From the NCBI GenBank assembly GCA_009782825.1, contig WRII01000003.1, positions 30,706-94,705 of the forward strand: a stretch of 64,000 bases of DNA, given 5' to 3'. This document shows, in pieces, positions 17,437 to 26,117 of this stretch. This DNA comes from Peptococcaceae bacterium. GTDB lineage: Bacteria > Bacillota > Desulfitobacteriia > Desulfitobacteriales > Syntrophobotulaceae. A program made the translations under genes and the position numbers. Position 1 is the first letter of the stretch. The number at the start of each line of letters is the position of its first letter. Below the pieces are notes generated by a model. That model was not told where the DNA came from. It searched no databases and saw only the letters and a list, made by a program, of their open reading frames with translations.

Positions 17437-18483
17437 GCTGAAATTTGTCGGCATGCCGATACTTTCGAAGAACGCCACCATGTGCTCTATCGAAGAAAGC
17501 GCAGCGTCCTCAACAGCGGAGTAGGACGCTGCATCCCCAAATACCTCCCGGCCCAACCGGGCAAAACGCCCCGGGTTGCTGTTCATCACATACTTGGCCC
17601 AGTCCCCCCAAACCGCAGTCAGAGCCGCGCCGTGAGCCATATCGAAGACGCCCGAGAGCGGCATGGAAAGCTGATGAACCGAAAAGTCGGAAATGCCGCC
17701 CAGACCGGTCAAGTGGTTGTGCGAAACGCTGCCGCACCACATGATCTCGCTCGCCGCTTTATAATTGTCCGGCGTCTTGAGCATGACAGGACCGTTTCTT
17801 ATCACAGTACGGAGCAGCGCTTCGGCCACAGCATCGGTGAAATCGTTGCCCAAAGCCGCTGTAAAATAGCGGTCCAGGGTATGCATCATGATGTCTGCTA
17901 TACCATTGCGTATCTGTTGTTGCGGAAGGGTGTATGTAAGCTCAGGGTTCATAATAGCAAATTTAGGGCGATTGACATCAGCGTTAATACCGCTCTTCAT
18001 GCGGGTATCATCGTTGGTGAGCACGGCCGAACTACTAGTTTCGCTGCCCGCCGCCGAAATCGTGAGAATAACTCCCACCGGCAGTGCCTTGAGGGGGATT
18101 TTTTTGCCGAGCCAGAAGACGTCCCAGATGTCCTCATCAGGGTTTGCCGCACCTATGGCGATAGCTTTCGCGGTATCTATGACACTGCCTCCACCGATGG
18201 CGAGCACCATATCCGCCTTGAAATCGACCGCCTTTCTGACGCCCTCTCTTGCCAATGACAGTAACGGGTTGGGTTTCACTCCGCCGATGGAATCAAACAC
18301 GATTCCTTCCTCTTTCAACTGAGCCTCAATGCGCCCAAAAAGGCCGCTTTTTTTAGCGCTCGCGCCGCCGCAGACCAAGAGGACACGGCTCCCGCCCGCC
18401 CATGTGATCGCATGAGATGTTTTGTTCTCGGCATTCTTTCCGAAAAAAATCTTTGTTGGTGAGTAGAACTCAAAATCAAGCAT
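17293..18483 (-). CDS. Iron-containing alcohol dehydrogenase (butanol dehydrogenase-like)
   Basis: 396 residues of the group III Fe-alcohol dehydrogenases. The NAD site GGGSVIDTAKAI and the metal region are clear: DIMMHTLDRYF, then HNHLTGLGG, SDFSVHQLSMPLSG and DMAHGAAL supply the Asp and three His ligands. It interconverts an alcohol and aldehyde with NAD(P)H in the cytoplasm. Similarity is closest to the YqhD/butanol dehydrogenase branch, substrate unknown. The ATG at 18483 has AAAGGAAA before it; an upstream start would run into the cyclase gene. Last gene of a GntR-cyclase-ADH set. Confidence 0.9.
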   Translation of the reverse strand: MLDFEFYSPTKIFFGKNAENKTSHAITWAGGSRVLLVCGGASAKKSGLFGRIEAQLKEEGIVFDSIGGVKPNPLLSLAREGVRKAVDFKADMVLAIGGGSVIDTAKAIAIGAANPDEDIWDVFWLGKKIPLKALPVGVILTISAAGSETSSSAVLTNDDTRMKSGINADVNRPKFAIMNPELTYTLPQQQIRNGIADIMMHTLDRYFTAALGNDFTDAVAEALLRTVIRNGPVMLKTPDNYKAASEIMWCGSVSHNHLTGLGGISDFSVHQLSMPLSGVFDMAHGAALTAVWGDWAKYVMNSNPGRFARLGREVFGDAASYSAVEDAALSSIEHMVAFFESIGMPTNFSSLGLGVVSDEILRDLAERCSYNRGRVVGNFRPIDHDDMYEIYKMANR

Positions 18484-18509
18484 ATCTATTTTCCTTTCTG
18501 CCGAATAGG

Positions 18510-19229
18510 CTATTCCATAATCGCCATCGCCCGAACTGGGGCTCCGGTGGTATGTTTCCATTTTACCGGCGCTACGGAAACAGTAAATCCAAATGGCCGG
18601 GGAAGTGCATCAAAATTGGCCAAATTCTCCACATGATAGTATTCCTTTTCGCACATCACCCTATGAGCCTCCCAAAACTTCTGTGTTTCAAACATACTTT
18701 TTATAGGAGGATCAAACGTCGGAGCATCAATTCCCATCACCTTAATTCCTTGCCCGATCAGCCAAAGTGTTGCTTCCCTGGTCATGCCGCAGTGTTCAAC
18801 CAGGTAACGCTGTTCAGTATTGTAGCGGGAAGCCCCCGTGTTAATCAGAACAATATCTAAGGGTTTCAAAGAATACCCAATTTTTTTCACCTGTCTTTGA
18901 ACGTCTGCGGCTGTGATCATATACCCTATCGGTTTGTCTGTAAAATCCAAGAGAACGCCGTCGCTGACACAATACTCTAAGGGGATTGCGTCGCATCCGG
19001 GAGCGTCTGGAACAACATGATACAGCGAATCAATGTGTGTTCCCGCATGGTCGCTGATTACAATTAAATTATGGGCCGTCAACGAGGTAACCCCAAACTT
19101 CGCCGCGCCAATATTTGCCGCATATTCCTCATGAGTTTCCAATACAGTCATCATGGTTTTAGAAATACCAGGAAACGTAACCATATCCTTGCTTACCTCC
19201 ATGCTCAAATCAATAATTTTTCTGCTCAT
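18510..19229 (-). CDS. Cyclase family hydrolase (kynurenine formamidase-like)
   Basis: 239 residues with the family hallmark DHAGTHIDS (HxGTHxD metal site), and ASRY/FDAP segments typical of this metal-dependent hydrolase fold. Known members open N-formyl or cyclic amide/ester bonds (kynurenine formamidase, isatin hydrolase). In this island it may open a ring or amide formed by the hydroxylases; that is inference. The ATG at 19229 follows GAGGAG. It lies between the GntR regulator and the alcohol dehydrogenase. Confidence 0.85.
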   Translation of the reverse strand: MSRKIIDLSMEVSKDMVTFPGISKTMMTVLETHEEYAANIGAAKFGVTSLTAHNLIVISDHAGTHIDSLYHVVPDAPGCDAIPLEYCVSDGVLLDFTDKPIGYMITAADVQRQVKKIGYSLKPLDIVLINTGASRYNTEQRYLVEHCGMTREATLWLIGQGIKVMGIDAPTFDPPIKSMFETQKFWEAHRVMCEKEYYHVENLANFDALPRPFGFTVSVAPVKWKHTTGAPVRAMAIME

Positions 19230-19290
19230 TCCGCAATCTCCTCGCAAGGTACCCCATATGTTTGATGCAGAAACAGTCACTTGTAGTGGG

Positions 19291-19968
19291 TCACTTGTAG
19301 TTGGTAAACTCCTCTATATTGCCCAGGATACTCTGCAATATTTCCAAAATATGTTCTTGCGCACTCAGTTCAGCCCCATGTGCATCACGGTTTTTTAACT
19401 TTTCCAATATAATTCCATGTCTTTGTGCTAATTCAGGGAGACTTTTTTGCGTTATCTTTAATGTCACAAAAGTCCATTGTCCGAGATGCACCATACTCCA
19501 TAATTTTTCCAGCAGTTTGTTTTGAGAAGCCTCAAAAATAGCCCGATGAAAATCAATATCCAGCTCAATAAATTCCTTAACATTACCCTGCTGGCTGGCT
19601 TTTCCCATCTGTTCATTCAAAAGCTCCATCCGCTTCAGATCCGCATTCGTCACCCTCAGCGCCGCCTCTTTGGCCGCAAAACCTTCTAAGTTGGCGCGAA
19701 CTTGGTAAGCATCCCAAATATCCTTTCTGGACAGCTTTTTAACATAGCAGCCCTGAAACGGCACACTTTCTATTAATCCCATCAATTCTAATTCTCGCAG
19801 GGATTCACGAATAGGAGCCTGGGAGACTCCCAACTCCTTGGCAATGCGGGTTTCCACTATGCGCTCGCCCGGCTTTAGCACACCATTAACAATGGCTTGC
19901 CTTAAATAGTCATTAATGTCTTCTCTAAGAACTTTGCGTTGTATAATTGATTCTTTACGGCTATTCAT
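19291..19968 (-). CDS. GntR-family regulator, FadR (FCD) subfamily
   Basis: 225 residues. N-terminal winged helix (LKPGERIVETRIAKELGVSQ, residues about 32-51; PIRESLRELELMGLI) and a C-terminal FCD ligand domain with D-x3-H (DIDFHRAIF) and the later His pair. FCD proteins bind small carboxylic acids through a metal and leave the DNA on binding. Its location between catabolic genes and the palindromes near many promoters here make it the best candidate for a local pathway repressor. GGAGGAG ribosome site. A short tandem copy of the stop-codon region lies just after it. Confidence 0.9.
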   Translation of the reverse strand: MNSRKESIIQRKVLREDINDYLRQAIVNGVLKPGERIVETRIAKELGVSQAPIRESLRELELMGLIESVPFQGCYVKKLSRKDIWDAYQVRANLEGFAAKEAALRVTNADLKRMELLNEQMGKASQQGNVKEFIELDIDFHRAIFEASQNKLLEKLWSMVHLGQWTFVTLKITQKSLPELAQRHGIILEKLKNRDAHGAELSAQEHILEILQSILGNIEEFTNYK

Positions 19969-20001
19969 CGGCTCCTCCTCAAGATAACCTATCGGTTAAA
20001 G

Positions 20002-20118
20002 ATAATCGATTTCTATTTGGCACACAAGCACACAAGTACACAAGCGCTGCAAATTGACTATTTGCAACAGAAGCAAACCTTTCCTCTTCACAATAACACT
20101 GTAATTGTATTTTGTCAA
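20002..20118 (-). promoter_or_regulatory. GntR gene promoter with two operator-like palindromes
   Basis: Minus strand TTGACA (20118-20113), 17 bp, TATTGT (20095-20090). Downstream lie the dyad TGCAAAT-TGACT-ATTTGCA (20048-20066) and a half-conserved GATAATCGATT (20001-20011). Both motif types recur in the malic enzyme upstream region; the second also at the hydroxylase promoters. This fits autoregulation. A TGTGTACT/TGTGTGCT micro-repeat lies between. Confidence 0.65.
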
Positions 20119-20174
20119 ACATCGTAAATCCCTCAATAATTTACTATTTACGACTATTTGGTACAGATCTTCTC

Positions 20175-20960
20175 TCATTCATTGGGGGATTTTCTATGCT
20201 TTGGGGTTCCCTGATTTTTAACAAGGACAATTTCCGCGAGAATGGCAAGAGCTATTTCAGCAGGTAAAGTGTTTGCGATATCCAGACCGATCGGAGCGTA
20301 TACACGGTTCAGTTCCTCCTGTGAAATACCTGAACGGAGCAGGCTCTCAAAAAGCGCCGCGACCTTGTTCTTACTGCCGATCATGCCAAGATATTTAAGT
20401 TTTTTATGCAGGCAGTATCGAAGCGCCTCCTGATCTAATGTGTGTCCGCGTGTGCAAATAACGACATAGTCGGAATCGGCAACCGGATCCACCTTTGCAT
20501 ATTCCTCGGGGGAGCAGACCACATATCTCACCCCTTCAAAATCAGAAGCAAATTCAGGACGGTCTTCAATAATTGATACAAAAAAGCCGGTGGAGACCGC
20601 GATCTTGGCAAGGCTTTGGGCGATATGGCCGCCACCGAATATGGATACCCTTGCCTGGCTGCCCAGAACATTTCCGAACCCGGTCATACTGCCGCCGCAG
20701 ACCATTCCGTTATCGGCATGGTTAATAGAAAATTCAAAAATTGTATCCCCATTTTCTATCGCTTCCACCGACTGCCTGATAATGCGATATTCTGACGCGC
20801 CGCCGCCTACCGTACCCGAGATGGAGCTGTCTGCCAAAACGGCCATCACCTGACCCGGGCTTGCGGGAGAGCTTCCACTGGTTTGAGTCACCGTGACAAA
20901 CGCGACCTTTTGTCCTTCCTCGGTTTTTTGTGCTGCAAAGGCTAAAACATCTTTTATCAT
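20175..20960 (-). CDS. xdhC: XdhC-family molybdenum hydroxylase maturation protein
   Basis: 261 residues with the XdhC N-terminal segment (VTVTQTSGSSPASPGQVMAV and GTVGGGASEY) and a Rossmann domain (SIFGGGHIAQSLAKIA, IGSKNKVAALFE). XdhC proteins hold molybdenum cofactor and prepare it for insertion into xanthine dehydrogenase-type enzymes. Last gene of the malic enzyme-rubrerythrin-yqeC-yqeB-xdhC operon; its start overlaps the yqeB stop as ATGA. The set yqeB-yqeC-xdhC-mocA-selD marks selenium-dependent molybdenum hydroxylases in comparative genomics. Confidence 0.92.
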   Translation of the reverse strand: MIKDVLAFAAQKTEEGQKVAFVTVTQTSGSSPASPGQVMAVLADSSISGTVGGGASEYRIIRQSVEAIENGDTIFEFSINHADNGMVCGGSMTGFGNVLGSQARVSIFGGGHIAQSLAKIAVSTGFFVSIIEDRPEFASDFEGVRYVVCSPEEYAKVDPVADSDYVVICTRGHTLDQEALRYCLHKKLKYLGMIGSKNKVAALFESLLRSGISQEELNRVYAPIGLDIANTLPAEIALAILAEIVLVKNQGTPKHRKSPNE

Positions 20961-21784
20961 TTAATTTGTCCTTTCCGCCCCTTAGAATTTGCCAGATAAT
21001 AGTAGGCTTCCAAGGCGGCGCCGCCCAGACACCGTGCCTTATCGGAGATGGTGTTCCAATCCACATCGATCCGAGGGTCAATATCAGCTACTTTCATACC
21101 TTTTGGCACATCCCTGTTTTCGCGAATTAACCCGCGCAGCAAACCGTTGAAGGGTGCGGTTACCAACGTTCCTCCGACGGTGAACAGGGGGTCACCGCTC
21201 CTGACCACATCACCGATTTTTCTTGTGTGCCGGACGATTCCACTGACAGGGGCCTTCAGGACGCGCTGGGAGCTCTTGCCGCCTAACTCGCCGGGGATTC
21301 CGGTATTGGGTATGGCATACCCCTGCACTATTAATCTGCCTAGATTGTGGCCCCGCATTGTTTCGATGACCGCGTTTACGTCACGGCCCGCGCAAAAACC
21401 TGGTCCCAGTGCGACCGTAATGGGAGCCATGCCGCGGTTGGTTCCCAGATTGCGTTTGGCAAGAATCGCGTCTATCACAGCGGCGGGACGAATGATCCGA
21501 ATGGAGTCTCCCGTTTCATCGACCATAAGAGGGACGGCTCCGTCACGCCAACAGTCTTCCAAGCCGTCCGGGCTGTCTATTTTACGGCACACAACGTCCT
21601 CAACCTGCGCAGTTTTGTCATACACCGCTTCACACAGCGCTACACTGCGGCGGATGGCGGTGGGTGCGGGAACTTCCAGGATGACCACGGGGAATCCGGA
21701 GCGATAGAATTTTTGGACGACTCCGGTAGCCAGATCACCGCCGCCCCGCACGACAATCTTTTGACTAAAGTTGTACGGCAACAC
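20957..21784 (-). CDS. yqeB: EF2563/YqeB family selenium-dependent hydroxylase accessory protein
   Basis: 275 residues. Recognised by KIVVRGGGDLATGVVQKFYRSG (shortened here to its first 20: KIVVRGGGDLATGVVQKFYR), the EVPAPTAIRR segment and ALGPGFCAGRDV. The family occurs only with selenium-dependent molybdenum hydroxylases; its biochemical step, probably in selenium or cofactor insertion, is unproven. The GTG at 21784 is chosen because AGGAGG, within the end of yqeC, stands 8 bases before it. Confidence 0.9.
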   Translation of the reverse strand: MLPYNFSQKIVVRGGGDLATGVVQKFYRSGFPVVILEVPAPTAIRRSVALCEAVYDKTAQVEDVVCRKIDSPDGLEDCWRDGAVPLMVDETGDSIRIIRPAAVIDAILAKRNLGTNRGMAPITVALGPGFCAGRDVNAVIETMRGHNLGRLIVQGYAIPNTGIPGELGGKSSQRVLKAPVSGIVRHTRKIGDVVRSGDPLFTVGGTLVTAPFNGLLRGLIRENRDVPKGMKVADIDPRIDVDWNTISDKARCLGGAALEAYYYLANSKGRKGQIK

Positions 21785-21786
21785 GT

Positions 21787-22506
21787 TCACACCTCCTGCC
21801 ACATGTCTAAATGGACGCTTCCGTAAAGCAATTTCGTAAAATGGTTCGAATAATTCTTTTTTATTCTCTGCAAAAAAGACCGGGCAATTCGGGCGGTTGT
21901 GTTATCTTCGACCTGATTCACCAACAGATAACGGGCGCCGGCACTGTTTTTGAACATTCCTTGGGCGGAACAGACCATGGCTTCCAGAGCCTGTGGTGTG
22001 ATGGGTTTGCCTTTCTGTAGCCCCGTTATGGACAAAAACTCCGGCAGACGGTGAATGATGGACTCTGTCGCGGCACTGCCCAAGGCGTTCATTGTGACAA
22101 TTCCGACGGTATGTGTGCAAAACCAGGGGATAACGGGTTCGTTTTCTCGCCATCCCTTACAGAGAAGCCCGCGGCACCCGTCGGCTTCCAGAAGCATGAG
22201 ATCGTAATCAGGCATCATGTCCGCCAGAACGTGCTCCGGTAAAGGTCCCAGCTTACCGGTTGCGGTGTTCAGAATCCCCAGACATTGAACCCCTGTTTGC
22301 GGCTGGTGCTCCTCACATTGCTGCAGAGTTTTACACAATTTGACTCTGTCAGCGTATAAGGGATATGTTTTTGTGGTCGGAGAAATCAAGACTTTTTTAT
22401 CCCGTTTCTTTTCCGCTAGGAGATTTATAAAGGAAGTCTTTCCGCCGCAGCCTGTCACGGCCAGTATGCTTCTGTCGAAAAGATCCAGACACTCGATGAT
22501 CGACAT
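21787..22506 (-). CDS. yqeC: YqeC family selenium-dependent hydroxylase accessory protein
   Basis: 239 residues with a P-loop-like GCGGKTSFINLLA near residue 19, LISPTTKTYP and LLEADGCRGLLCKGW, the hallmarks of YqeC. It is probably a nucleotide-binding factor acting together with YqeB. It starts 70 bases after the rubrerythrin gene and ends 2 bases before the yqeB start, so the genes are coupled. Function within selenium-hydroxylase maturation is inferred from co-occurrence only. Confidence 0.9.
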   Translation of the reverse strand: MSIIECLDLFDRSILAVTGCGGKTSFINLLAEKKRDKKVLISPTTKTYPLYADRVKLCKTLQQCEEHQPQTGVQCLGILNTATGKLGPLPEHVLADMMPDYDLMLLEADGCRGLLCKGWRENEPVIPWFCTHTVGIVTMNALGSAATESIIHRLPEFLSITGLQKGKPITPQALEAMVCSAQGMFKNSAGARYLLVNQVEDNTTARIARSFLQRIKKNYSNHFTKLLYGSVHLDMWQEV

Positions 22507-22575
22507 CGTTGAAACCCCCTCCTGAACAAAATCGTCCCGGTGCGGCTATGTGTCTCCCCTGGAAAGATCTTGGGT

Positions 22576-23226
22576 TCAGTCATATTCAATGAAGCCGGCG
22601 CCGTTGGTATCACACAGAGAACACGTCGCGGGACGGACCGCAAGCTCAATAGCGCCACAAATCGGACAACGGAATATTTGGGCATACCGTGCGCTATCAA
22701 TTTGATCATAATTCTTTAGCACATCGGAGAATAGCCTTGCATAGATTTCTTCTGCCTGTTTTGCTAAGGCAAATAGTCTTGCCGCATCAGGCATATTCTC
22801 TTTCTGAGCCGCAGCGATAAATTCAGAATACCCTTTTTTGTGTTCTTCCGTCTCGCTAGTGAGGGCTGCCTGTAAATTTTCATGGGTTGTCCCAGGTGTC
22901 ACACTATGAGGCACAGGCCATTCGACAGCGCCCAGGTTTTGCGCGAGTGCAAATTCGTCGCTTGCATGCTGACGTTTGGCCTCAGCAATGGCTCGAAAAA
23001 GCGTACTGATTTCCTTTTGGCCTTCTCTTTCAGCCACATCCGCAAAAACGAGATAATCCGCGTTTGCTTGTGTTTCCTCTGTTGCTGCAGCCATAAGATT
23101 TGCGAGAGTTTCCGGACCCGATTCATCCCTGTATTTAACGAACCAAATTATTACAAGTAAAATGGCTATAATAATGAGGTTTACGGCTCTCTTCCTCAAC
23201 CAACGGTTATCTGGCGTAGCAGGCAT
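22576..23226 (-). CDS. Membrane-anchored rubrerythrin-like protein
   Basis: 216 residues. A membrane helix (about residues 16-33, VNLIIIAILLVIIWF) precedes a ferritin-like four-helix domain with the diiron-type Glu/His pattern (ATEETQANADYLVFADVAER; AEAKRQHASDE; AEEIYARLF) and ends in a rubredoxin-like zinc/iron ribbon CPICG...CSLC. Rubrerythrins reduce peroxide in anaerobes. A membrane anchor is unusual, and so is the location inside an operon of selenium-hydroxylase genes. The ATG at 23226 follows AAAGGAGAG. Confidence 0.85.
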   Translation of the reverse strand: MPATPDNRWLRKRAVNLIIIAILLVIIWFVKYRDESGPETLANLMAAATEETQANADYLVFADVAEREGQKEISTLFRAIAEAKRQHASDEFALAQNLGAVEWPVPHSVTPGTTHENLQAALTSETEEHKKGYSEFIAAAQKENMPDAARLFALAKQAEEIYARLFSDVLKNYDQIDSARYAQIFRCPICGAIELAVRPATCSLCDTNGAGFIEYD

Positions 23227-23255
23227 AATATATAGGCTCTCCTTTCGTGTGTGAT

Positions 23256-24521
23256 TTACCAGGTTACTTTGTACTGAGCAGCCAGCCTCTTTTCCAAGTT
23301 CTTGGCAATCCACTGGGGATCGACCGGGTTGCGTGCGATGGCGCTGTCGATTGCAGCTTTAGCTGTGGCGGCAGCTACAGCCGGAGCCACTTTTGGGTTA
23401 AAAGCGCTTGGGATGATGTACTCAGCACACAACTCTGAGGGAGTGACCTGTTCGGCAATCGCGTAAGCGGCGGCAATCTTCATGGCATCATTGATGTCGG
23501 TTGCGCGAACATCAATAGCGCCGCGGAAGATGCCGGGAAAGGCCAGCACATTGTTGACCTGATTCGGAATGTCGGAGCGGCCGGTGGAAACTATTGCTGC
23601 GCCTGCGTCGTGCGCTCTCTTGATGGGCCAGATCTCCGGGATCGGATTGGCTTGAGCAAATACAATCGGATCTTTGGCCATCGACTTAATCATATCCTCG
23701 TTCAAGGTGCCGGGAACAGATACGCCAATAAATACATCGGCTTCTTTGATAACAGCCGCCAGGTCCCCTTTCTGTTTGTCGGGGTTGGTCGCTTGCGCGA
23801 TTTCATCTTTATATGTGTTCATGCCTTCAGGGCGTCCTTGGTATATCGCCCCTTTAGTATCACACATAATAACGTTTTTTAGCCCGCACGCCATAAGCAG
23901 CTTGATGATGGCGATACCGGCCGCACCGGCGCCATTGGCCACAACTCTAATAGCGCCGATATCTTTTCCGACCACTTTGAGGGCATTGACGAGTCCGGCC
24001 AGGGTAACTATAGCTGTTCCATGCTGATCATCATGAAAAATCGGACCTTTGAAGACGCCATTGGCCTTCAGTCGGCTTTCGATGTCAAAACATTTGGGGG
24101 CTTTGATGTCCTCCAGGTTGACTCCGCCGAAAGTCGGCGCCATGAGTTCGATCACTTCTACAATCTTATCGGGATCGTGGGTGTTGATACAGATTGGGAA
24201 GGCATCGACATCCGCAAACGTTTTGAACAGGAGTGCTTTACCTTCCATAACCGGCATGGCCGCGGCAGGACCAATATCCCCAAGTCCTAAGACTGCCGTG
24301 CCGTCGGAAACGACGCAGACAAAGTTCGCGTGGTTGGTATAGGTGTCGAGGGCCCTGTACTCTTTGTTAATTTCCAAGCAGGGTTCAGCTACACCTGGCG
24401 AATAAGCAAGGGTTAAGTCGTCCTTGTCACGGGTTGGAACTTTGACCCGAACCTCTATTTTGCCAGGGCTTTGTTCATGGTAAGCCAGCGCTTCTTCGCG
24501 AAGATTCTTAATCGGTGGCAT
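23256..24521 (-). CDS. NAD(P)-dependent malic enzyme
   Basis: 421 residues of the short bacterial malic enzyme: Tyr in [11 protein letters not shown], Lys in [17 protein letters not shown], metal ligands in [11 protein letters not shown] and [12 protein letters not shown], and the Rossmann GAGAAGIAI. It decarboxylates malate to pyruvate. First gene of an operon that continues into rubrerythrin, yqeC, yqeB and xdhC, so carbon metabolism and hydroxylase maturation share one promoter. Upstream lie a strong promoter, two kinds of palindrome and one copy of the four-copy leader element. Confidence 0.93.
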   Translation of the reverse strand: MPPIKNLREEALAYHEQSPGKIEVRVKVPTRDKDDLTLAYSPGVAEPCLEINKEYRALDTYTNHANFVCVVSDGTAVLGLGDIGPAAAMPVMEGKALLFKTFADVDAFPICINTHDPDKIVEVIELMAPTFGGVNLEDIKAPKCFDIESRLKANGVFKGPIFHDDQHGTAIVTLAGLVNALKVVGKDIGAIRVVANGAGAAGIAIIKLLMACGLKNVIMCDTKGAIYQGRPEGMNTYKDEIAQATNPDKQKGDLAAVIKEADVFIGVSVPGTLNEDMIKSMAKDPIVFAQANPIPEIWPIKRAHDAGAAIVSTGRSDIPNQVNNVLAFPGIFRGAIDVRATDINDAMKIAAAYAIAEQVTPSELCAEYIIPSAFNPKVAPAVAAATAKAAIDSAIARNPVDPQWIAKNLEKRLAAQYKVTW

Positions 24522-24554
24522 AGTTTCATCTTCCTTTCCAGGGGTTAATTTTAC

Positions 24555-24573
24555 TGCAAATAGTCAATTTGCA
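24555..24573 (-). promoter_or_regulatory. Palindrome TGCAAAT-N5-ATTTGCA before the malic enzyme gene
   Basis: A perfect 7+7 dyad, about 35 bases upstream of the start codon. The same dyad with a nearly identical spacer occurs at 24736-24756 and 20048-20066, always upstream of minus-strand genes of the island. Confidence 0.6.
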
Positions 24574-24622
24574 TGACTTGTGCGGCTATATGCAGTATGT
24601 GTTCTTCCGGAAAATCATAATC

Positions 24623-24722
24623 TAATGCGGGCTTTGCCCGCAAGTGGTCAGTGATCAGTGGTTAGTGGTCAGTATTGGATTTTCTTGTTTTTTGTTGACG
24701 CTTCGCGTCTGTAAGTTACTAT
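24623..24722 (-). repeat. Leader element copy A (upstream of malic enzyme)
   Basis: About 100 bases, over 95% identical to the copies at 50743-50843 and 55579-55679. Read in the sense of the gene: a GACGC-GAA-GCGTC hairpin, an A/C-rich stretch, then short CTGACCACT/AACCACT units, then hairpin GCGGGC-AAA-GCCCGC. It lies between the promoter (24821-24849) and the malic enzyme start, so it would form part of the 5' leader RNA. Confidence 0.85.
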
Positions 24723-24735
24723 AGGGGTACAATAT

Positions 24736-24756
24736 TTGCAAATTGACTATTTGCAA
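24736..24756 (-). promoter_or_regulatory. Palindrome TTGCAAAT-N5-ATTTGCAA
   Basis: A perfect 8+8 dyad with spacer TGACT, between the malic enzyme promoter and leader element A. Same motif as 24555-24573 and 20048-20066. Confidence 0.6.
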
Positions 24757-24793
24757 CGTAATCAGGTTTGCCCAAAAATACTGAAGGATCATG

Positions 24794-24849
24794 TATAATC
24801 GATTATAGTTTGACAACAAAATTATAGTGCTGAACCTGTTATTTGTCAA
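24794..24849 (-). promoter_or_regulatory. Malic enzyme operon promoter and ATAATCGATTAT operator
   Basis: On the minus strand TTGACA (24849-24844), 17 bp, TATAAT (24826-24821): a perfect sigma-A promoter. The palindrome TATAATCGATTATA lies 13 bases downstream of the -10 box (24807-24794), close to the transcription start. The same palindrome sits in the same place at both hydroxylase promoters. Confidence 0.8.
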
Positions 24850-24864
24850 TAGCTGAATTACATA

Positions 24865-24893
24865 TTGACAGATAAGAGACCAGGCCCTATAAT
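24865..24893 (+). promoter_or_regulatory. Promoter of the DUF1266 gene
   Basis: TTGACA (24865-24870), 17 bp, TATAAT (24888-24893), perfect consensus, 45 bases before the start codon and back to back with the malic enzyme promoter. No palindrome of the island type lies downstream of it. Confidence 0.8.
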
Positions 24894-24937
24894 TTTAATA
24901 GATTATATATTTTAGATTATATATTAAGGAGAGCATT

Positions 24938-25891
24938 ATGAAGGAGATCATGGACATCATCCGTATTTTGCTTAATAGGAATTTTCCACGTAATCCTGAA
25001 GGTGAAACGCTCTCAGAGGCCAAGCAGAGGGCGCTGAATGTTGGAGCGATTATGTCAGGAACGCGCGTCGAATTTTGTGATAGCTTGGAGACCCATAAAC
25101 ACGGCATAAGCGAAAAAGAAAGAAATGCTTTGGTTGATTCACGAACCGCTGTGGCAACGCTTGATTGGCTGAAGAATGAAGGGAATCGCCAGATTTTTAT
25201 TGATATTTTGAAGAATTCCGCGGATGTACTTGAGCAGGAGCCTTCTTTTGAGGATTTCCTGCAGGCTTACAACCGGGTGGGGCTGCCGATACTCGATAAG
25301 GAAATCTTAAACGACTATTCGTGCGAAGAAGTCGAACTCACAGAAAAGCATATCAATATCTTGCGCGTGATACGTGAAGAAAAATCTGATGAAGAAATGG
25401 ATCGGCTGATTGAAGAGAATAAGGGGCTGTTTGGGGAGGACGATGAAACATTTGGCAGATGCATACAAATATATGGAATCGTATTACAGATATATGATCG
25501 GTATATAAGTTTTACGAATAACTTAAAACATGCCCTTCCCCAATTGCAGAAGCATGGATTTGTGGCCGGCTCAGACCATTCTTCTGAGAACGCGTGCCCT
25601 ATGTCTCCGCTTGCGTCTATAGACCCGTCGGCATGGGATATGGGGCGCATCGTCAATGTCGCCAGATGGAGCTATGAGAGCGGGTATATATCTGAGGCGC
25701 AGGCCTGGGAGTACATTTTCTTTGCGGAAAAGGAATGTGCGTCGCGCTATGCCAATTGGGAGGAGTTTGGCAAGGCCTATATCATAGGCCGCGCCATGTG
25801 CGATCTTACAGCGCTTTATGTTTTTATGGATATGGTCAAAAGACTCTTAAAAGACGAAAAGAGCCCCTGGACACGGCTGCCTTTGAAGTAA
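24938..25891 (+). CDS. DUF1266 domain protein
   Basis: 317 residues. The C-terminal half carries the DUF1266 signature (WDMGRIVNVARWSYESGYI and AWEYIFFAEKECASRYANWEEFGKAYIIGR, here about residues 235-290), a helical domain of unknown function often found beside membrane or effector genes. The N-terminal half is acidic and helical and not recognised. AAGGAG stands before the ATG. It is alone between two divergent or separate operons and has no evident link to the metabolic island. A stem around 25893-25925 may end its transcript. Confidence 0.75.
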   Translation: MKEIMDIIRILLNRNFPRNPEGETLSEAKQRALNVGAIMSGTRVEFCDSLETHKHGISEKERNALVDSRTAVATLDWLKNEGNRQIFIDILKNSADVLEQEPSFEDFLQAYNRVGLPILDKEILNDYSCEEVELTEKHINILRVIREEKSDEEMDRLIEENKGLFGEDDETFGRCIQIYGIVLQIYDRYISFTNNLKHALPQLQKHGFVAGSDHSSENACPMSPLASIDPSAWDMGRIVNVARWSYESGYISEAQAWEYIFFAEKECASRYANWEEFGKAYIIGRAMCDLTALYVFMDMVKRLLKDEKSPWTRLPLK

Positions 25892-25963
25892 GGGACTGTA
25901 ACTAAGGGGTTTCGTAACAGTTCCTAAGGGCACAAAACCCGAAAAATTCATGTATATGATGTA

Positions 25964-26013
25964 TTGACAAACAAAAAGCCTGGCAATATAATTTTATATA
26001 GATAATCGATTAT
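25964..26013 (+). promoter_or_regulatory. Promoter and operator of the first hydroxylase operon
   Basis: TTGACA (25964-25969), 17 bp, TATAAT (25987-25992); then the perfect palindrome ATAATCGATTAT (26002-26013) over the expected transcription start. Nearly the same 60-base block recurs at 33271-33330 before the second hydroxylase gene. The 104-base leader to 26117 shows no other feature. Confidence 0.85.
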
Positions 26014-26117
26014 TTATAATGTTTGACTGTTTCATCATCTGAAGAAGGAGCTGAATGTCCCTGTATGTGAACAAAGTTACAAGGTTTTTCTAATTACCTT
26101 AGAGAGGAGAAATTCGT

